Shown: positions 21,962-31,952 of the stretch, piece by piece
Layout of the letters: every line of letters starts with the position of its first letter
Numbering within the stretch: position 1 is the stretch's first letter
NCBI GenBank assembly: GCA_028751875.1
Contig: CM054151.1
Location: forward strand, 35,919,177 to 35,983,176
DNA from: Rapana venosa
Taxonomy: Eukaryota > Mollusca > Gastropoda > Neogastropoda > Muricidae
DNA length: 64,000 bases
Direction of reading: 5' to 3'
The notes under the pieces: generated by a model
The model's database searches: none
What the model saw: the letters and a program-made list of their open reading frames with translations, nothing else
Told to the model about the DNA's origin: nothing
Program-made: the position numbers and the translations under genes

Positions 21962-22606
21962 ATGGACCAGCTAAGTTTTCTACCAAAAGAAGCACACTGC
22001 TCTCTAATATGCGGGCAGACTGGCTGTGGCAAGACTGTATTTGTTTTAGATTTATTACAAACAGTGTACAAAAATCATTTCGAGTTCATTGTTATATTCT
22101 GTCCAACACTGCACAACAATAAAACATACAGAGAGAGAAAATTTATTTGGACAGATGAGAATATAATTATAGTCAATCCCTCTGACAGGCTAAGCGAGTG
22201 TTTAGAATACTATTACAGGCTCTTTGAAAATAGGCAGACCCTTTTCTTAATAGACGACTGCTCAGCAGAGCGTGACATTGTTAAGAAAAGGAATAGTTTG
22301 TCTAAGCTTGCTTTCAGTGGGAGACATGCACAGATATCTGTTTGGTTGCTGACACAAAAATATAATAGCATATTAAAAGATTACCGTGAACAAATCAAAG
22401 TCGTTGTAATTTTTCACATGAAAGACAGAGATGGGTTTAATAATTGCCTTCGGGAGAATGATGTTATTACAGACGGACAAGAAAGAGAAAGAATAAAACT
22501 AAAACTGAGAAGCTCAAAGCATAGTAAACTAATAACTCAAAAACAGACCCACCCACCCGACCTTAAATACTTGTGGTATTTGTTAAACCCAATAACTAAG
22601 CTTTAA
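21962..22606 (+). CDS. Polinton DNA-packaging ATPase (A32/FtsK-HerA type)
   Basis: The ATPase drives genome packaging into the capsid. This 214-residue intact ORF has Walker A GQTGCGKT (residues 18-25) and CPT (47-49). Walker B LFLIDDCS is at 94-101, AFSGRH at 117-122 and the sensor-like LLTQK at 129-133. A CLRENDVI stretch and a Lys/Arg-rich C-terminal part follow. Length and motif order match A32-like ATPases of Polintons and large DNA viruses. The start is the first ATG, 12 nt after the capsid stop. It is the only undamaged gene of the element, and 20560-22610 is the cleanest sequence within it. Function is inferred from family. Confidence 0.92.
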   Translation: MDQLSFLPKEAHCSLICGQTGCGKTVFVLDLLQTVYKNHFEFIVIFCPTLHNNKTYRERKFIWTDENIIIVNPSDRLSECLEYYYRLFENRQTLFLIDDCSAERDIVKKRNSLSKLAFSGRHAQISVWLLTQKYNSILKDYREQIKVVVIFHMKDRDGFNNCLRENDVITDGQERERIKLKLRSSKHSKLITQKQTHPPDLKYLWYLLNPITKL

Positions 22607-23395
22607 TTTTTTTCAAAAACACACCCAAGAAACATGCAAGACAGAAACAGACACACAACATACACCACATACACTCTCACCCACAAACACAACCACACAA
22701 TAATACATAATATCAATGTCCTTGCTTCCTCAGCGTTCAGCCCCCACTGCTGTTTTTTTGTTCTGGGCAAACCAATGCCCAAAAATCTCTTTTTTTAGCA
22801 ATTTGGGAGTGGCTAAGTTATGTGGTCACCCCATCAATAAAAGGTTTAATATTTATTTAATTTTTCACTCTTTTTATCACCCTTCGGGCACCCATGGAAA
22901 GTCGGAAATCGTTTTAAGACCTGGGCAGGGCAGGCAAGGAGCAAAGCACTACGTTTGTTCCCCGAACCCACCGTAAGGAATAGCAAAGTACCTTATAACA
23001 GGCCCCGAAATATTTTTTGTGGGTGTGGGTGTGTACTATAATTTTGTGCTGTTTTCAGTGTTTTGTTGTTATGTCCCTTTTGTTATACAATTTGTGGTGT
23101 ATTGTGGTATTATTTTTACCTGTTATGTGTTGTTGAAATTGCTGTGGTGTGTGAAATGCGTGGTGGTCCCCGGCATTCCAATAGTCCCGTGAAATGCCCG
23201 GAAAATCTTTCCTCCGCTACCCAAAGCGCTTTCCCGTTCAGTGCCCTCCCCCCAATTTTTCACCTCCTGGTAAATGGAGGCCCTGGGTACGGAGAAAGGT
23301 TTTGGGCCCAACTGGTTTTTTTTTTTTTTTTTAATACAAAAATTCAGCATAAAATCAAATAATAAAAGAAGAAGTATTAGTTTGTTTGGTTTTTT
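22607..23395. other. Polinton right arm without recognisable gene
   Basis: A short CA-rich stretch (22619-22710) is followed by homopolymer-damaged sequence with a 16-T run near 23318-23333. An 86-residue plus ORF (22716-22976) matches nothing known to me. Confidence 0.4.
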
Positions 23396-23399
23396 TTAA

Positions 23400-23879
23400 A
23401 GGATTTTTTGTCATTACGTTCCCTTGAACAAATATTGTTTTTTTTACTAAAAAAATCCCAATAATTTAATATTACCCATCAAAAATAAAAAATAGACTCA
23501 TTTTCCAATTTTAAATAATTTCTTGAACAAATTTTATTAAGTTTTTATTATAAATGTTTGTTTTGATAAAGTTCTTGACATAGTTCCCTTGATAAGAATA
23601 TTGTTTTTAAGCATAAATTTCCCATTAATTTTTATAGTTTTTTTTAACCCAATCCAAAAATAAATTAGTATTAACTTTTCAATGTTAATTAAGAGATAGG
23701 GTAAAAAAGCCAGTTCAAGTAAACTCCTTTTTGTGATTTTATATAAAAACTAGCAAGTTTTTTTGGTTTTCGAATGAAGGCGAAAGGCCGCTGAAAAATG
23801 GAACCCCAAAAATTCACCCTGGGGTTTTTGGATAACAAGGTATGGTTGAGCCTTGAACTCCCGGTTTTACCCTATCTCT
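23400..23879. repeat. Right terminal inverted repeat of the Polinton
   Basis: Inverse of the left repeat. The palindromic tip is 23692-23879 and the inner part carries damaged copies of the TCAAGAAC-type repeats. The stretch at about 23400-23520 looks like a second, partial copy of the inner repeat. The 3' terminus is CCTATCTCT. Confidence 0.8.
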
Positions 23880-23886
23880 CTACCCG
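23880..23886. repeat. Right target-site duplication of the Polinton
   Basis: CTACCCG follows the right terminus. The left side has CTACCG (4438-4443). The additional C fits the homopolymer errors common around here. Confidence 0.7.
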
Positions 23887-25301
23887 TTCCCCCTCTTACA
23901 AACATTTTTTTGGATTATTTTGGTAATAACCAAGCCCTCTTCCTGTTTTCAGTTTTCATACCCTCACCCGACCCAGTCCAGTAAACAAAACAGTCCCCCC
24001 CCCAAGACCAGGTCCAAACGAAAATGTGTTTTTCCCCACAGGGATCAATTCTCGGCCCTGTTCTTGTCACTCTCTATACTGCTCCACTATCACATAATTA
24101 TAATAAACCGTCATCATACCAACTATCATTTATATGCAGATGACTCTCAGATTCAAAGTAGTCTTATAACTGAAAATCTGCCTTCTCTCTTGACATATAT
24201 GGCCTACTGCTTTCAAGATATCCAAAACAGGATGATACAAAACAAGTTATAGTTAAACGCAGATAAAACCGAAGCCATGCTTGTAGGGACCAAACACAAA
24301 CTCTCTTCCATTACAACAACTTTAATAGAACTCGGTAATACATCGGTCCCTCTATCCACTGCTGTGAAGTATCAAGGAGTTGATATCGACAACACACTGT
24401 CTATGCAAACATTCATCACCCAGACCTGTTAGTCGTGCTACCATAAATTACGACGTATCAGTGCAATTCGAAATTACCTGTCCACTGATGTAACATCCAA
24501 ACTTGTTGCATCTCTCATTCTCTCACGTCTGGACTATTGCAAATCTCTTTTAGCTGTTCTTCCAGCATCATCAATCCACTCCCTTCAACGTATACAAAAC
24601 TCTGCAGCTCGCCTAGTCCTCAGAAAGAAAAAATCTGAGCACATTACTTCTCTCTTGCGATCTCTCCACTTGTTGTCTGTGCCACAGAGAGTAAACTATA
24701 AAATCAGTACCCGCTGTTAGAAATGTCTCCACCAAACAGCACCCTCCTACCTCTGTGAATGTCTTCACCTGTACACTCCTTCTCGTTCCCTCCTGCTCTG
24801 CTGCAGATACCTTGTGCTTACGAATACCTAGATTCAACCAATCCACTGTTGGTCGTCGCTCTTTCTCTATTTCTGGTCATCCATCTGGAACGACCTTCCT
24901 CTCTCTCTTCGACAAAAGCCTACATATGACACATTTACGAAATTTGTTCTTAGATAGATGGCTTGATGAAAAAAGCAAATGCATTGCTTATTTAATGTAC
25001 CATCTGGAAATAAAATTTTGACTTTGACTTTGGCTTTGACTTTATATCCAGCCTCAAGATATATTTATTTCAAACCTAACTCTTTCCCTCTTTCATCTCA
25101 AAACTTCTCCTGTGTTCCACGGCTAAAATCCCATTACTCTGCCAAAGCCTACAACCTGTGTATGGTGTGTGTGTACGTGTGTACATTTGAATTTTGTTTA
25201 AGCTTTTGATAGTTATTGGCTGCACGACTCTGTAAGAACATGTTGAATGCAAGCGCTCTGATTTGCCTTTGCAAGATAAAGCGCTATACAAATTTCATTT
25301 C

Positions 25302-25302
<1 letters not shown>
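23887..25302 (+). mobile_element. CR1/L2-like LINE, part right of the Polinton insertion
   Basis: This continues the reverse transcriptase begun at 4350. A damaged stretch (23890-24040) is followed by GSILGP-equivalent sequence, the active-site stretch HLYADDSQIQSS (about 24128-24165) and VKYQGVDIDNTLSM-like sequence near 24365-24405. Next come SRLDYCKSLLAVLPASSIHS (24525-24585), QNSAARLVLRKKK (24595-24632) and the usual LINE tail. Several stops and frameshifts show it is dead. The 3' end (AAGCGCTATACAAATTTCAT, about 25277-25296) is followed by a (GTA)n tail, typical of CR1/L2-like elements. A 100-bp insertion interrupts it at 24942-25043. Confidence 0.82.
24942..25043 (+). mobile_element. 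Short retroposon with (TTTGAC)n tail nested in the LINE
   Basis: About 100 bp interrupts the LINE between its AKSL-like end and 'CCAGCCTCAAGA'. The LINE is continuous across this point in the copies at 44.6 and 47.9 kb. The insert contains ATGGCTTGATGAAAAAAGCA and GTACCATCTGGAAATAAAAT and ends with TTTGAC repeats. Reverse-orientation copies start at 27046 and 45348. Confidence 0.7.
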
Positions 25303-25343
<41 letters not shown>

Positions 25344-25507
25344 ATAGTAGTAGTAGTAGAAGTAGAAGTAGTAGTAATAGTAGTAGTAGTAAGTAGTAGT
25401 AGTAGTAGTAGAAGTAGTAGTAGTAGTATAGTAATATAATAATAATAACAATAATATAATAGTAATAAATAATAATAATAATATTAATAGTAGTAGTAGT
25501 AGTTGTT

Positions 25508-25539
<32 letters not shown>

Positions 25540-25540
25540 T

Positions 25541-25609
<69 letters not shown>

Positions 25610-25691
25610 TAGTATACATACATACATACATACATACATATATTTTTATCCAAAGACATACATACACACACACACACACACTCACACACAC

Positions 25692-25734
<43 letters not shown>

Positions 25735-25775
25735 CACACACACACACACACACAAATATACACACACACACACAT
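25302..25775. repeat. (GTA)n, (ACAT)n and (AC)n compound microsatellite
   Basis: GTA/AAT trinucleotides (25302-25614), an ACAT tract (25615-25640) and AC tracts (25666-25775). Poly-Thr, Leu and Tyr ORFs here are repeat shadows. Confidence 0.95.
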
Positions 25776-25904
25776 GCATCTGAGTTATCATGGCACTTCA
25801 TATAATTAGGTTTACACTACAGTACATTTATTTGCTTGTAAATGAACAGAAGAGTAAAAAAAGACATAAAAGGGGGCTGCACTCTTCTTATCTTTTACAC
25901 CTGG

Positions 25905-26089
25905 ACAAATCCATCTCTCTGTCTCTCTCTCCTTCCCTCTCTCTGTCTGTCTTTCTGTCTGTCTCTGTCTGTCTGTCTCTTCTCTAGTCAGTCCTGGTTT
26001 GCTAAATCCTTGTCTATCATTATAATAGGCGTAAGGATAAGCTGATTTTACTTCGAAAGAGAGAGAGGAGAGAGAGAGAGGGAGGGAGG

Positions 26090-26123
<34 letters not shown>

Positions 26124-26215
26124 AAGAGACAGAGAGAAAGAGAGAGAGCGAGTGCGAGAGAGACAGAGAAAGAGAGAGAGATACAGACAGACAGAGAGAG
26201 AGATACACAGAGAGA
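25905..26215. repeat. CT/GT then GA/CAGA microsatellites
   Basis: (CTCTGT)n at 25912-25985 and (GA)n with CAGA variants at 26060-26215. 26215-26520 shows no feature. Confidence 0.9.
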
Positions 26216-26524
26216 ACTCGAATTGTTTATTGAGAGTAAATGGATAAGCTCAGGGCTTTTTTACACCATGCTCTCAAAAAAAACAAAACAAAAAAAGCCA
26301 AATCAAAGAAACAAAATTCCAAACAAACCCGCAAAACAGTCATTATCAATAGTTTTAAATACACCAAAATGAAATTTCAAAAATGATTATTATAATCAAA
26401 CACTATAAATGAGAACTAGATACAATGAATGTCATACAAGGGAAACAATGGAGAAGGAAAGAAAAGCAAACAAACAAACAAACACAGACAAACAAGTATA
26501 AAAAACCCACTCAAAAACCACATT

Positions 26525-26527
26525 ACA

Positions 26528-26559
<32 letters not shown>

Positions 26560-26673
26560 CAAAAAGACAAAGAGATAGACAGGCAGACGGACATGCAGAT
26601 GGACAGACAAACGGCAAAACAACAAAGGGCATAGAGAGTGAGGGAGGGGGGGTAGGGAGTGCAAAAGAGAGAG

Positions 26674-26707
<34 letters not shown>

Positions 26708-26717
26708 AAACACAGAC

Positions 26718-26784
<67 letters not shown>

Positions 26785-26800
26785 GGGTGTGGGGGTGGGT
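26525..26800. repeat. CAGA/GACA, (GA)n and (AC)n compound microsatellite
   Basis: GACAGACA repeats (26527-26610), a GA run (26665-26710) and an AC run (26721-26782). Confidence 0.95.
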
Positions 26801-27045
26801 CGGCAGAGTCAGACAGTAGAATCAGTTCTATCCAGACAGGATATCAGTAATAGAAAATCTCTCCTCACACAGTGAGGAAGTCAACGAACTTTTGGTAAAC
26901 AGCTGGCTCCTGATTTATTGTTGTTGCTGTTGTTTGGTGCTAATTAACACTTCAGTCTCCGAGCAAAACATCCTTCTATCTATGGCGTATTGTGACAAAT
27001 TAAAAGCAATTCAGAAGGTCGGGTCAAAGGAGTGTGTGTGTGTGT

Positions 27046-27330
27046 GTCAAAGTCAAAGTCAAACTTTTTTTCAGATGGTACATTGAATAAGCAGTGCATT
27101 TGCTATTTTTTTCATCAAACCATCTATCTAAAGAAAAAAGTGAGAAAAAAAGATAATATATATGCAGACATAGAAGAACAAACCTAATCAATGATAAACC
27201 ATACAAATCAAACAAGAAAAGACAATGACATATGCATAAACGGAATTAAAAAAAGACAAACAACCTGAACAATATTAAACCATACAGTTCAGATAGTTAA
27301 AAAATCTTGAAAATATATCCATCATAATAC
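27046..27330 (-). mobile_element. Short retroposon with (GTCAAA)n start, reverse copy
   Basis: It begins GTCAAAGTCAAAGTCAAACT and continues as the complement of the insert at 24942-25043, then about 200 bp of AT-rich body. A matching copy lies at 45348-45640. Confidence 0.6.
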
Positions 27331-27351
27331 AAATAAACAAGCAACACAGAA

Positions 27352-27410
27352 CATGTGTATGTGTGTGTGTGTGTGTCCGTGTGTGTGTGTGTGTGTGTTG
27401 CGCTCGCGTT
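27352..27410. repeat. (GT)n microsatellite
   Basis: A GT tract inside duplication copy 1. The counterpart is at 45653-45700. Confidence 0.9.
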
Positions 27411-27659
27411 TGTGTTTCTGTTTCTATGTAAGGAAGCAGTTTTTAACCACAGGGATTAGGCACTGTAGAGTCTTCTTGACAGCTACGTTTAGCTCTGGAA
27501 TACAGTGTGGAAAAAAATAAACATAACAAAACACTTTGACACAAGCAAAAGGAAATTCCAGCAGATATATCAAAACTACACAAAGAAACACGCAGAACAA
27601 AAACACATTAGATTGTATCTGTTAGCTGATTACTAATTTTTTTTTGTCTTTAAATGTTT

Positions 27660-28015
27660 CGCGAGAATCCTTCTCTTTGTTGTTATTCTTGTTCCTGTTC
27701 TTCTTCTGGTTGTTGTTCTCGTTGATTTTTTCTTGTTCTTGTTCAATGTTGATTTTGTTGCTGTCGTTGTTTTGGGTGTTTTTTTGGTGATGTTGGTTGT
27801 TGTTCTTTTTCTTCTTCTTCTTCTTCTTCTCATGCTTTTTTTTCTTCTTCTTCTTCTTCTTTTCTTCTTTTTCTTCTTCTTTTCTTCTTCTTTTCCTTCT
27901 TCTTCTTCTTCCCCTCTTCTTCTTTTTTTTTTCCTTTTTATCTTTTTCTTCTTCTTCTTCTTCTTCTTCTTCTTCTTTTTTTCCCCTTTTTCTTTTTCTT
28001 CTTCTTCTTTTTTTG
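27660..28015. repeat. (TTC)n polypyrimidine tract
   Basis: TTG/TTC-rich, then almost pure TTC with T-run expansions. The matching tract at 45950-46160 is shorter and cleaner. Confidence 0.9.
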
Positions 28016-28239
28016 CATATCGTTTTTTTGCCTTTCGTTTATTTTGAAATTCGTCTTTGCAATGTGTCTATTTTCCGTGCGTGTATTTGTTTTTGTGCGG
28101 TGTCTTTGTGTGGTGTTTTTGTTTGTTTGTGTGTGGGGGGGTGTGCATGTGTGCGTAGGCGTGTATATGTGTTATGGTTGTGCGTGCGTCCATCATGCTT
28201 GTGTGTGAAAATTTTTCCGTTTTATACAACTTTTTTAAA

Positions 28240-29282
28240 CAAAAGTTTCATTTCGCTAAGAATTTAGCCCAAAATGTACTGGCTATCGGCAGTACCACTT
28301 GCAGGATGGATCGGGGGCGGATGAGGTCATAACGACCTTGCACCCCTCTGTCTCAAGACTGATATGACAAATGAGCTCGCCCCCTGTATCGCTGTGTAAT
28401 ACTGGGGACGGGAAAAAGGTCAGGGTAGCTTCCCCCTTTTTTTAGAGCTGGGCCAAACGGGGGTGGGGGCAAAAACCCGTGGCAAATTTTTCCCCCGCAA
28501 TTATCATGTCTGTTTTCCCTCTTACTTTTTTTCCTTTAAAAAATTTGTTAGGTGTTGTGGTCGCCTTTCTGTCTATCTGTCTGTTTGTTTTGTCGCTTCT
28601 CTCTCCTATCTTCTCCTCATCTTTTCTCTCTCCTTCTTCTCTCTCTCTCTTCTCTTCCTCTCTCTCTCCTCTCTCTCTCTCCTTTTTTCCCTCCCTTTAT
28701 TATCTATTTTTCTTGGTTTTATGCGTGTTTCACGCGGGGTGTGTGTACGTGTGTGTTTGCATGTTGCAACGTGTCCTATTAAACAAAGCGTTACAGGAAC
28801 GGCAACGGACATGGTAATACAGACAATCTAGCCCCTACAGTTTTCTCGTTCATCCAGAATGTTGCTCAAGATAAGATAGCGCCCATTACCCTAGAAATAC
28901 AAGAATAACAATTACAATAGAAAACTAGCAGGGCACGGTGCTCTGTAATGCGTCACTTGCCTGTCAAGCTATCCTTCATCTGCACTGCAGTTTGTTTTCC
29001 TGTTTCATGAGGCGCCAGACGCGCAGTGGCGTGCAGTGGCTGTTTGCGATGATGATTGATTGCTGACACTATCTGATGGCGACTGACCGCTGGTTTTTTT
29101 GTAGCCAGATGTTGTTTAGTTTGAATTGTGGAAACATGTATGAATCTGCCAGCTATATCGTTGCTGCTGGTTCAATATATATATATATAAATCAAGTGAA
29201 AATCGTGTGTGGACATTATGAAACTCACGTAGAAAATAGTAGCTTTATTGTTTTGATGACGATTTTGTAGACTCCCGCATGC
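28240..29282 (+). repeat. 1.1-kb module, copy a
   Basis: Shared with 43200-44275 and 46403-47548. It starts at TTTCATTTCGCTAAGAATTT and contains a variable CT/CTAT microsatellite, then CAACGTGTCCTATTAAACAA. It ends at the 3' tail of an inverted LINE. No coding potential is seen. The tract here is CT-type rather than CTAT. Confidence 0.8.
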
Positions 29283-29356
29283 AGTAATAATGATGATAAT
29301 AAATGGAATTTATATAGCGCTATATCGTGTATAAAAAACCCAAACAAAACAAACCA
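29283..29356 (-). mobile_element. 3' end remnant of an inverted CR1/L2-like LINE
   Basis: AATAATGATGATAATAAATG plus TATAGCGCTATAT is the complement of a CR1/L2-like 3' end with its microsatellite tail. The LINE body present in copy 2 (47549-48770) is missing here. Confidence 0.7.
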
Positions 29357-29640
29357 AAGCTGCTTTGGCATAGTGGTTATCGCCTTGGGTTACAAACTAG
29401 AAGGTGGCTGGTTCAAATCCCATCAGATTCATGGGGATGTTTTTTGAATCCGGCTGGCCCCTACCCAAAGTGTTTGCACTGTAGGCTCATCGGAAGATTG
29501 AGTCTACACAGTCGAGTTTCAGCCGCTTTACGGACACAATTTTGCGTATTGCCGCATTATCTGACCAACACTGCAGGTGTCTGTATCTCTCGAGCCGGTT
29601 GACGCCGATATTATTATGACATAAGCGTAGGGGTACAGCC
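29356..29640 (+). mobile_element. tRNA-derived SINE
   Basis: The head resembles a tRNA gene. TGGCATAGTGG (about 29363-29373) fits the pol III A box and GGTTCAAATCC (about 29410-29420) the B box. A unique body ending near 29640 follows. The copy at 49342-49630 is nearly identical. Extra sequence downstream and lack of a closed cloverleaf argue against a functional tRNA gene. Confidence 0.7.
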
Positions 29641-29834
29641 CTGTCACGTCATCTCAAAGTGTATGCACTTCCATAGCACCATCTTCTTTGTCCCAATCGT
29701 CACGCAATAAAAGAACATGTCTCAGATTCAGTAGCCCAGGCTGCCTGGTCTCGTGGGGGTTTCTAAGGTTTTGGTTTCCCATTTTTAATTTTTTATATTT
29801 ATTTTTTGCTTTCTATTTCTTCTTTTATATCGAG

Positions 29835-30060
29835 GAAAAATGGAATAAGCATTTTATGGCTTCTTTTTTTTTTTTACATCTATTCCCCGTGTATGGGTTT
29901 GGTAAATTCTGTCATCTATTCTTCATCGCACACAATGGCCTATTCTTACGAAAAGCGGAACAGAATTAACGTGTGCGCAAGATGTTCTGCGTCGTTCGCA
30001 CACGGGGCCTCGGTTTATAGTCTCATCGAAAGACCCATACACTTCTGTGCCGCGATGAAT
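29835..30060 (+). repeat. Interspersed module with GTGTGCGCAAGATGTTCTGC core
   Basis: It begins near GAGGAAAAATGGAATAAGCA and includes GGCCTATTCTTACGAAAAGC and the core, then GGCCTCGGTTTATAGTCTCA. Related copies lie at 33780-33915, 49820-50030, 53815-53955 and 63115-63320. It is repeated and non-coding. Confidence 0.7.
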
Positions 30061-30778
30061 TTTGTCAAAGCCTTTGGGGCTGGAATTTCACAGGGAATTT
30101 GGTCTTGGGGGACTTTTTGGGGTGGTCGCCACTTCGGTTGGGTAACTCACTCAGTCGGGCTCCGCGACTCTGCTAATGCTTTCGCAGCAGGGGGCTTAGT
30201 AGAGGGGTTGTACTGTGTATGTTATTGTATAGTTCATTCCTTCTGCCTGACTGTTTCTGTCTGTTGTCTCTTTCTGTCTTTGTCGGTTCTCTTCTCTCTG
30301 TTCCTCTGTCCTGTCTCTTTCTCTAATCAGGGCAAGGCTGGATGAAAAAAAAGTGAATTCTTATTGCAATCCTAAAAAAAATGTTCATTCATTCATTAAC
30401 TCTTATTTTAGTTCTGTTATCTTTTTGTTTTTGAAAATGAATGTGTCGCGATCCTGTTTTTGCTTTTCCTTAGTTTTTTTCTTTATCCACATGTTTAGAT
30501 CATCGTCATCCCGAAACGTAAATACAGCTACTTTATAGGGGGTAAAGGATCGCATACGCAACATTCTCACCATGGGTGAATTTTGGAGCTCTCGCTGCGG
30601 AACGGGGGTGAGGGGGGGGGGGTGTATATCATTTTCAGACATCCATTATAAATTTTCTCTCCTACCCTCCATTCTTTTGCTGCTGTTCTTCTCTGTGGCA
30701 TCATCAGACAACCGCGGTTCTGGTATCGATTACAACATTACCACTGGAAACTACTTTTTGCTAGGTTTCTGTTTGCGC

Positions 30779-30785
30779 GGCGCGC

Positions 30786-30816
<31 letters not shown>

Positions 30817-31130
30817 TGTATGTGTGTGTGTGTGTGTATGTTTGTGTGAGTGTGTGTTAGTTTTTGTGTATGTGTTTTGTGTGTGAGTGAGAGAGAACGT
30901 GTGTGTGAGTGATTGCATGTATGTGTGTGTGTTTGTGTGTATATGTTATTGTGTATCTGTGTGTGTGAACGAGTGTGTGTATATGTGTGCGTGCATGTGT
31001 GTGAATGTGTGTGTGTTATTGTGTATGTGTGTGTGAAAAACGAGTGTGTGTATATGTGTGCGTGTAGTGTGTATGATTGTGTTTGTGTGTGTTGTTTTGT
31101 GAACGCGTGTGTGTGTGTGTGTGTTTATTT
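30779..31130. repeat. (CG)n then (GT)n microsatellite
   Basis: A GC run (30779-30800) is followed by interrupted GT repeats. The counterpart is at 50795-51130. Confidence 0.9.
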
Positions 31131-31529
31131 GTGGGGTTAGAAAAGAGAGAGACTCATAAGGAAATTATAAATGTCTAAAAAGGATAAACTTTATGCATAA
31201 GCTTTCTGCTGATACAATACAAATTACAACAAAACAGGATTTCAAAGCCCTGTTTCTTCGACAGTGTCAATCTTTTGCGGACAGCTGGAAATGAAAATAG
31301 CATAGTTGGTCAGATTAGAGACGTTTTAAACTTATTTTTAGCGTGTCCCTACTTGGAAAAAAATTAAACCGTGCATTACAACACATCTAGCATCTACCAG
31401 CACAGCAAACTCTGTCTGGAGAGCAAACAAAGTCAGATGAAAAAAATAGGAAGCCATTGAAAGATAGCAATGACATTAATAAAAAAAAACCCGAGCAATC
31501 ACTCAAGAAAACATTGGGGGGCTACATCA

Positions 31530-31592
31530 GAAGGGAGAGAGAGAGAGAGAGAGAGGAGAAAAGAAAAGAGAGAGGAGAGAGAGGGAGAGAGA

Positions 31593-31637
<45 letters not shown>

Positions 31638-31720
31638 AGTGAGAGAGAGAAAGGGAAGAGAGAGAGAGAGGAGAGAGGGGAGAGAGAGAGAGAGAGAGGG
31701 GAGAGAGAGAGAGAGAGATG
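31530..31720. repeat. (GA)n microsatellite
   Basis: GA tract. The counterpart is at 51533-51732. Confidence 0.95.
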
Positions 31721-31952
31721 TATAAGTCACAGAAGAAGTTTGGAAGTAAACAACTGTTGCTGCCGTTATTCATAAAAAATTTTCCATGCACCCTTCATTA
31801 AAATCAGAAATGTTATGTTAGCAAAACTAATAAAGTATCAAACAACCAGCCAACCGAACAACAAACAAACAAGACAACAACGACATTAACCAAAGCGTGT
31901 TACTATATGGTAATTGCACTGGTGCTACTGAAATGTTGCATAGAACAGAGAA

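Larger units (their letters stand above)
4444..23879. mobile_element. Polinton (Maverick/adintovirus-like) DNA transposon
   Basis: The element is bounded by inverted ends (5'-AGAGATAGG... and ...CCTATCTCT-3') and a 6-bp target duplication inside a LINE. Inside are a DDE integrase (about 10355-11290, plus), family-B DNA polymerase (11770-15016, minus), several unknown proteins, a major capsid protein (20714-21949, plus) and a packaging ATPase (21962-22606, plus). Integrase, polymerase, capsid and ATPase together define Polintons. The size is 19.4 kb as assembled, or 15.8 kb counted from the second left end at 8086. Copying probably needs self-encoded polymerase and integrase. Most frames are interrupted; the ATPase is intact. 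No minor capsid or protease gene was recognised. Confidence 0.88.

Noticed and set aside
28463..28831. Serine/leucine-rich ORFs in the 1.1-kb module, also at 43385-43826 and 46609-47022
   Set aside because: They depend on CT/CTAT microsatellites and differ among copies according to repeat length.
29356..29430. A genuine tRNA gene
   Set aside because: A and B boxes are present, but no closed acceptor stem could be drawn and a long shared body follows. A SINE head explains it.
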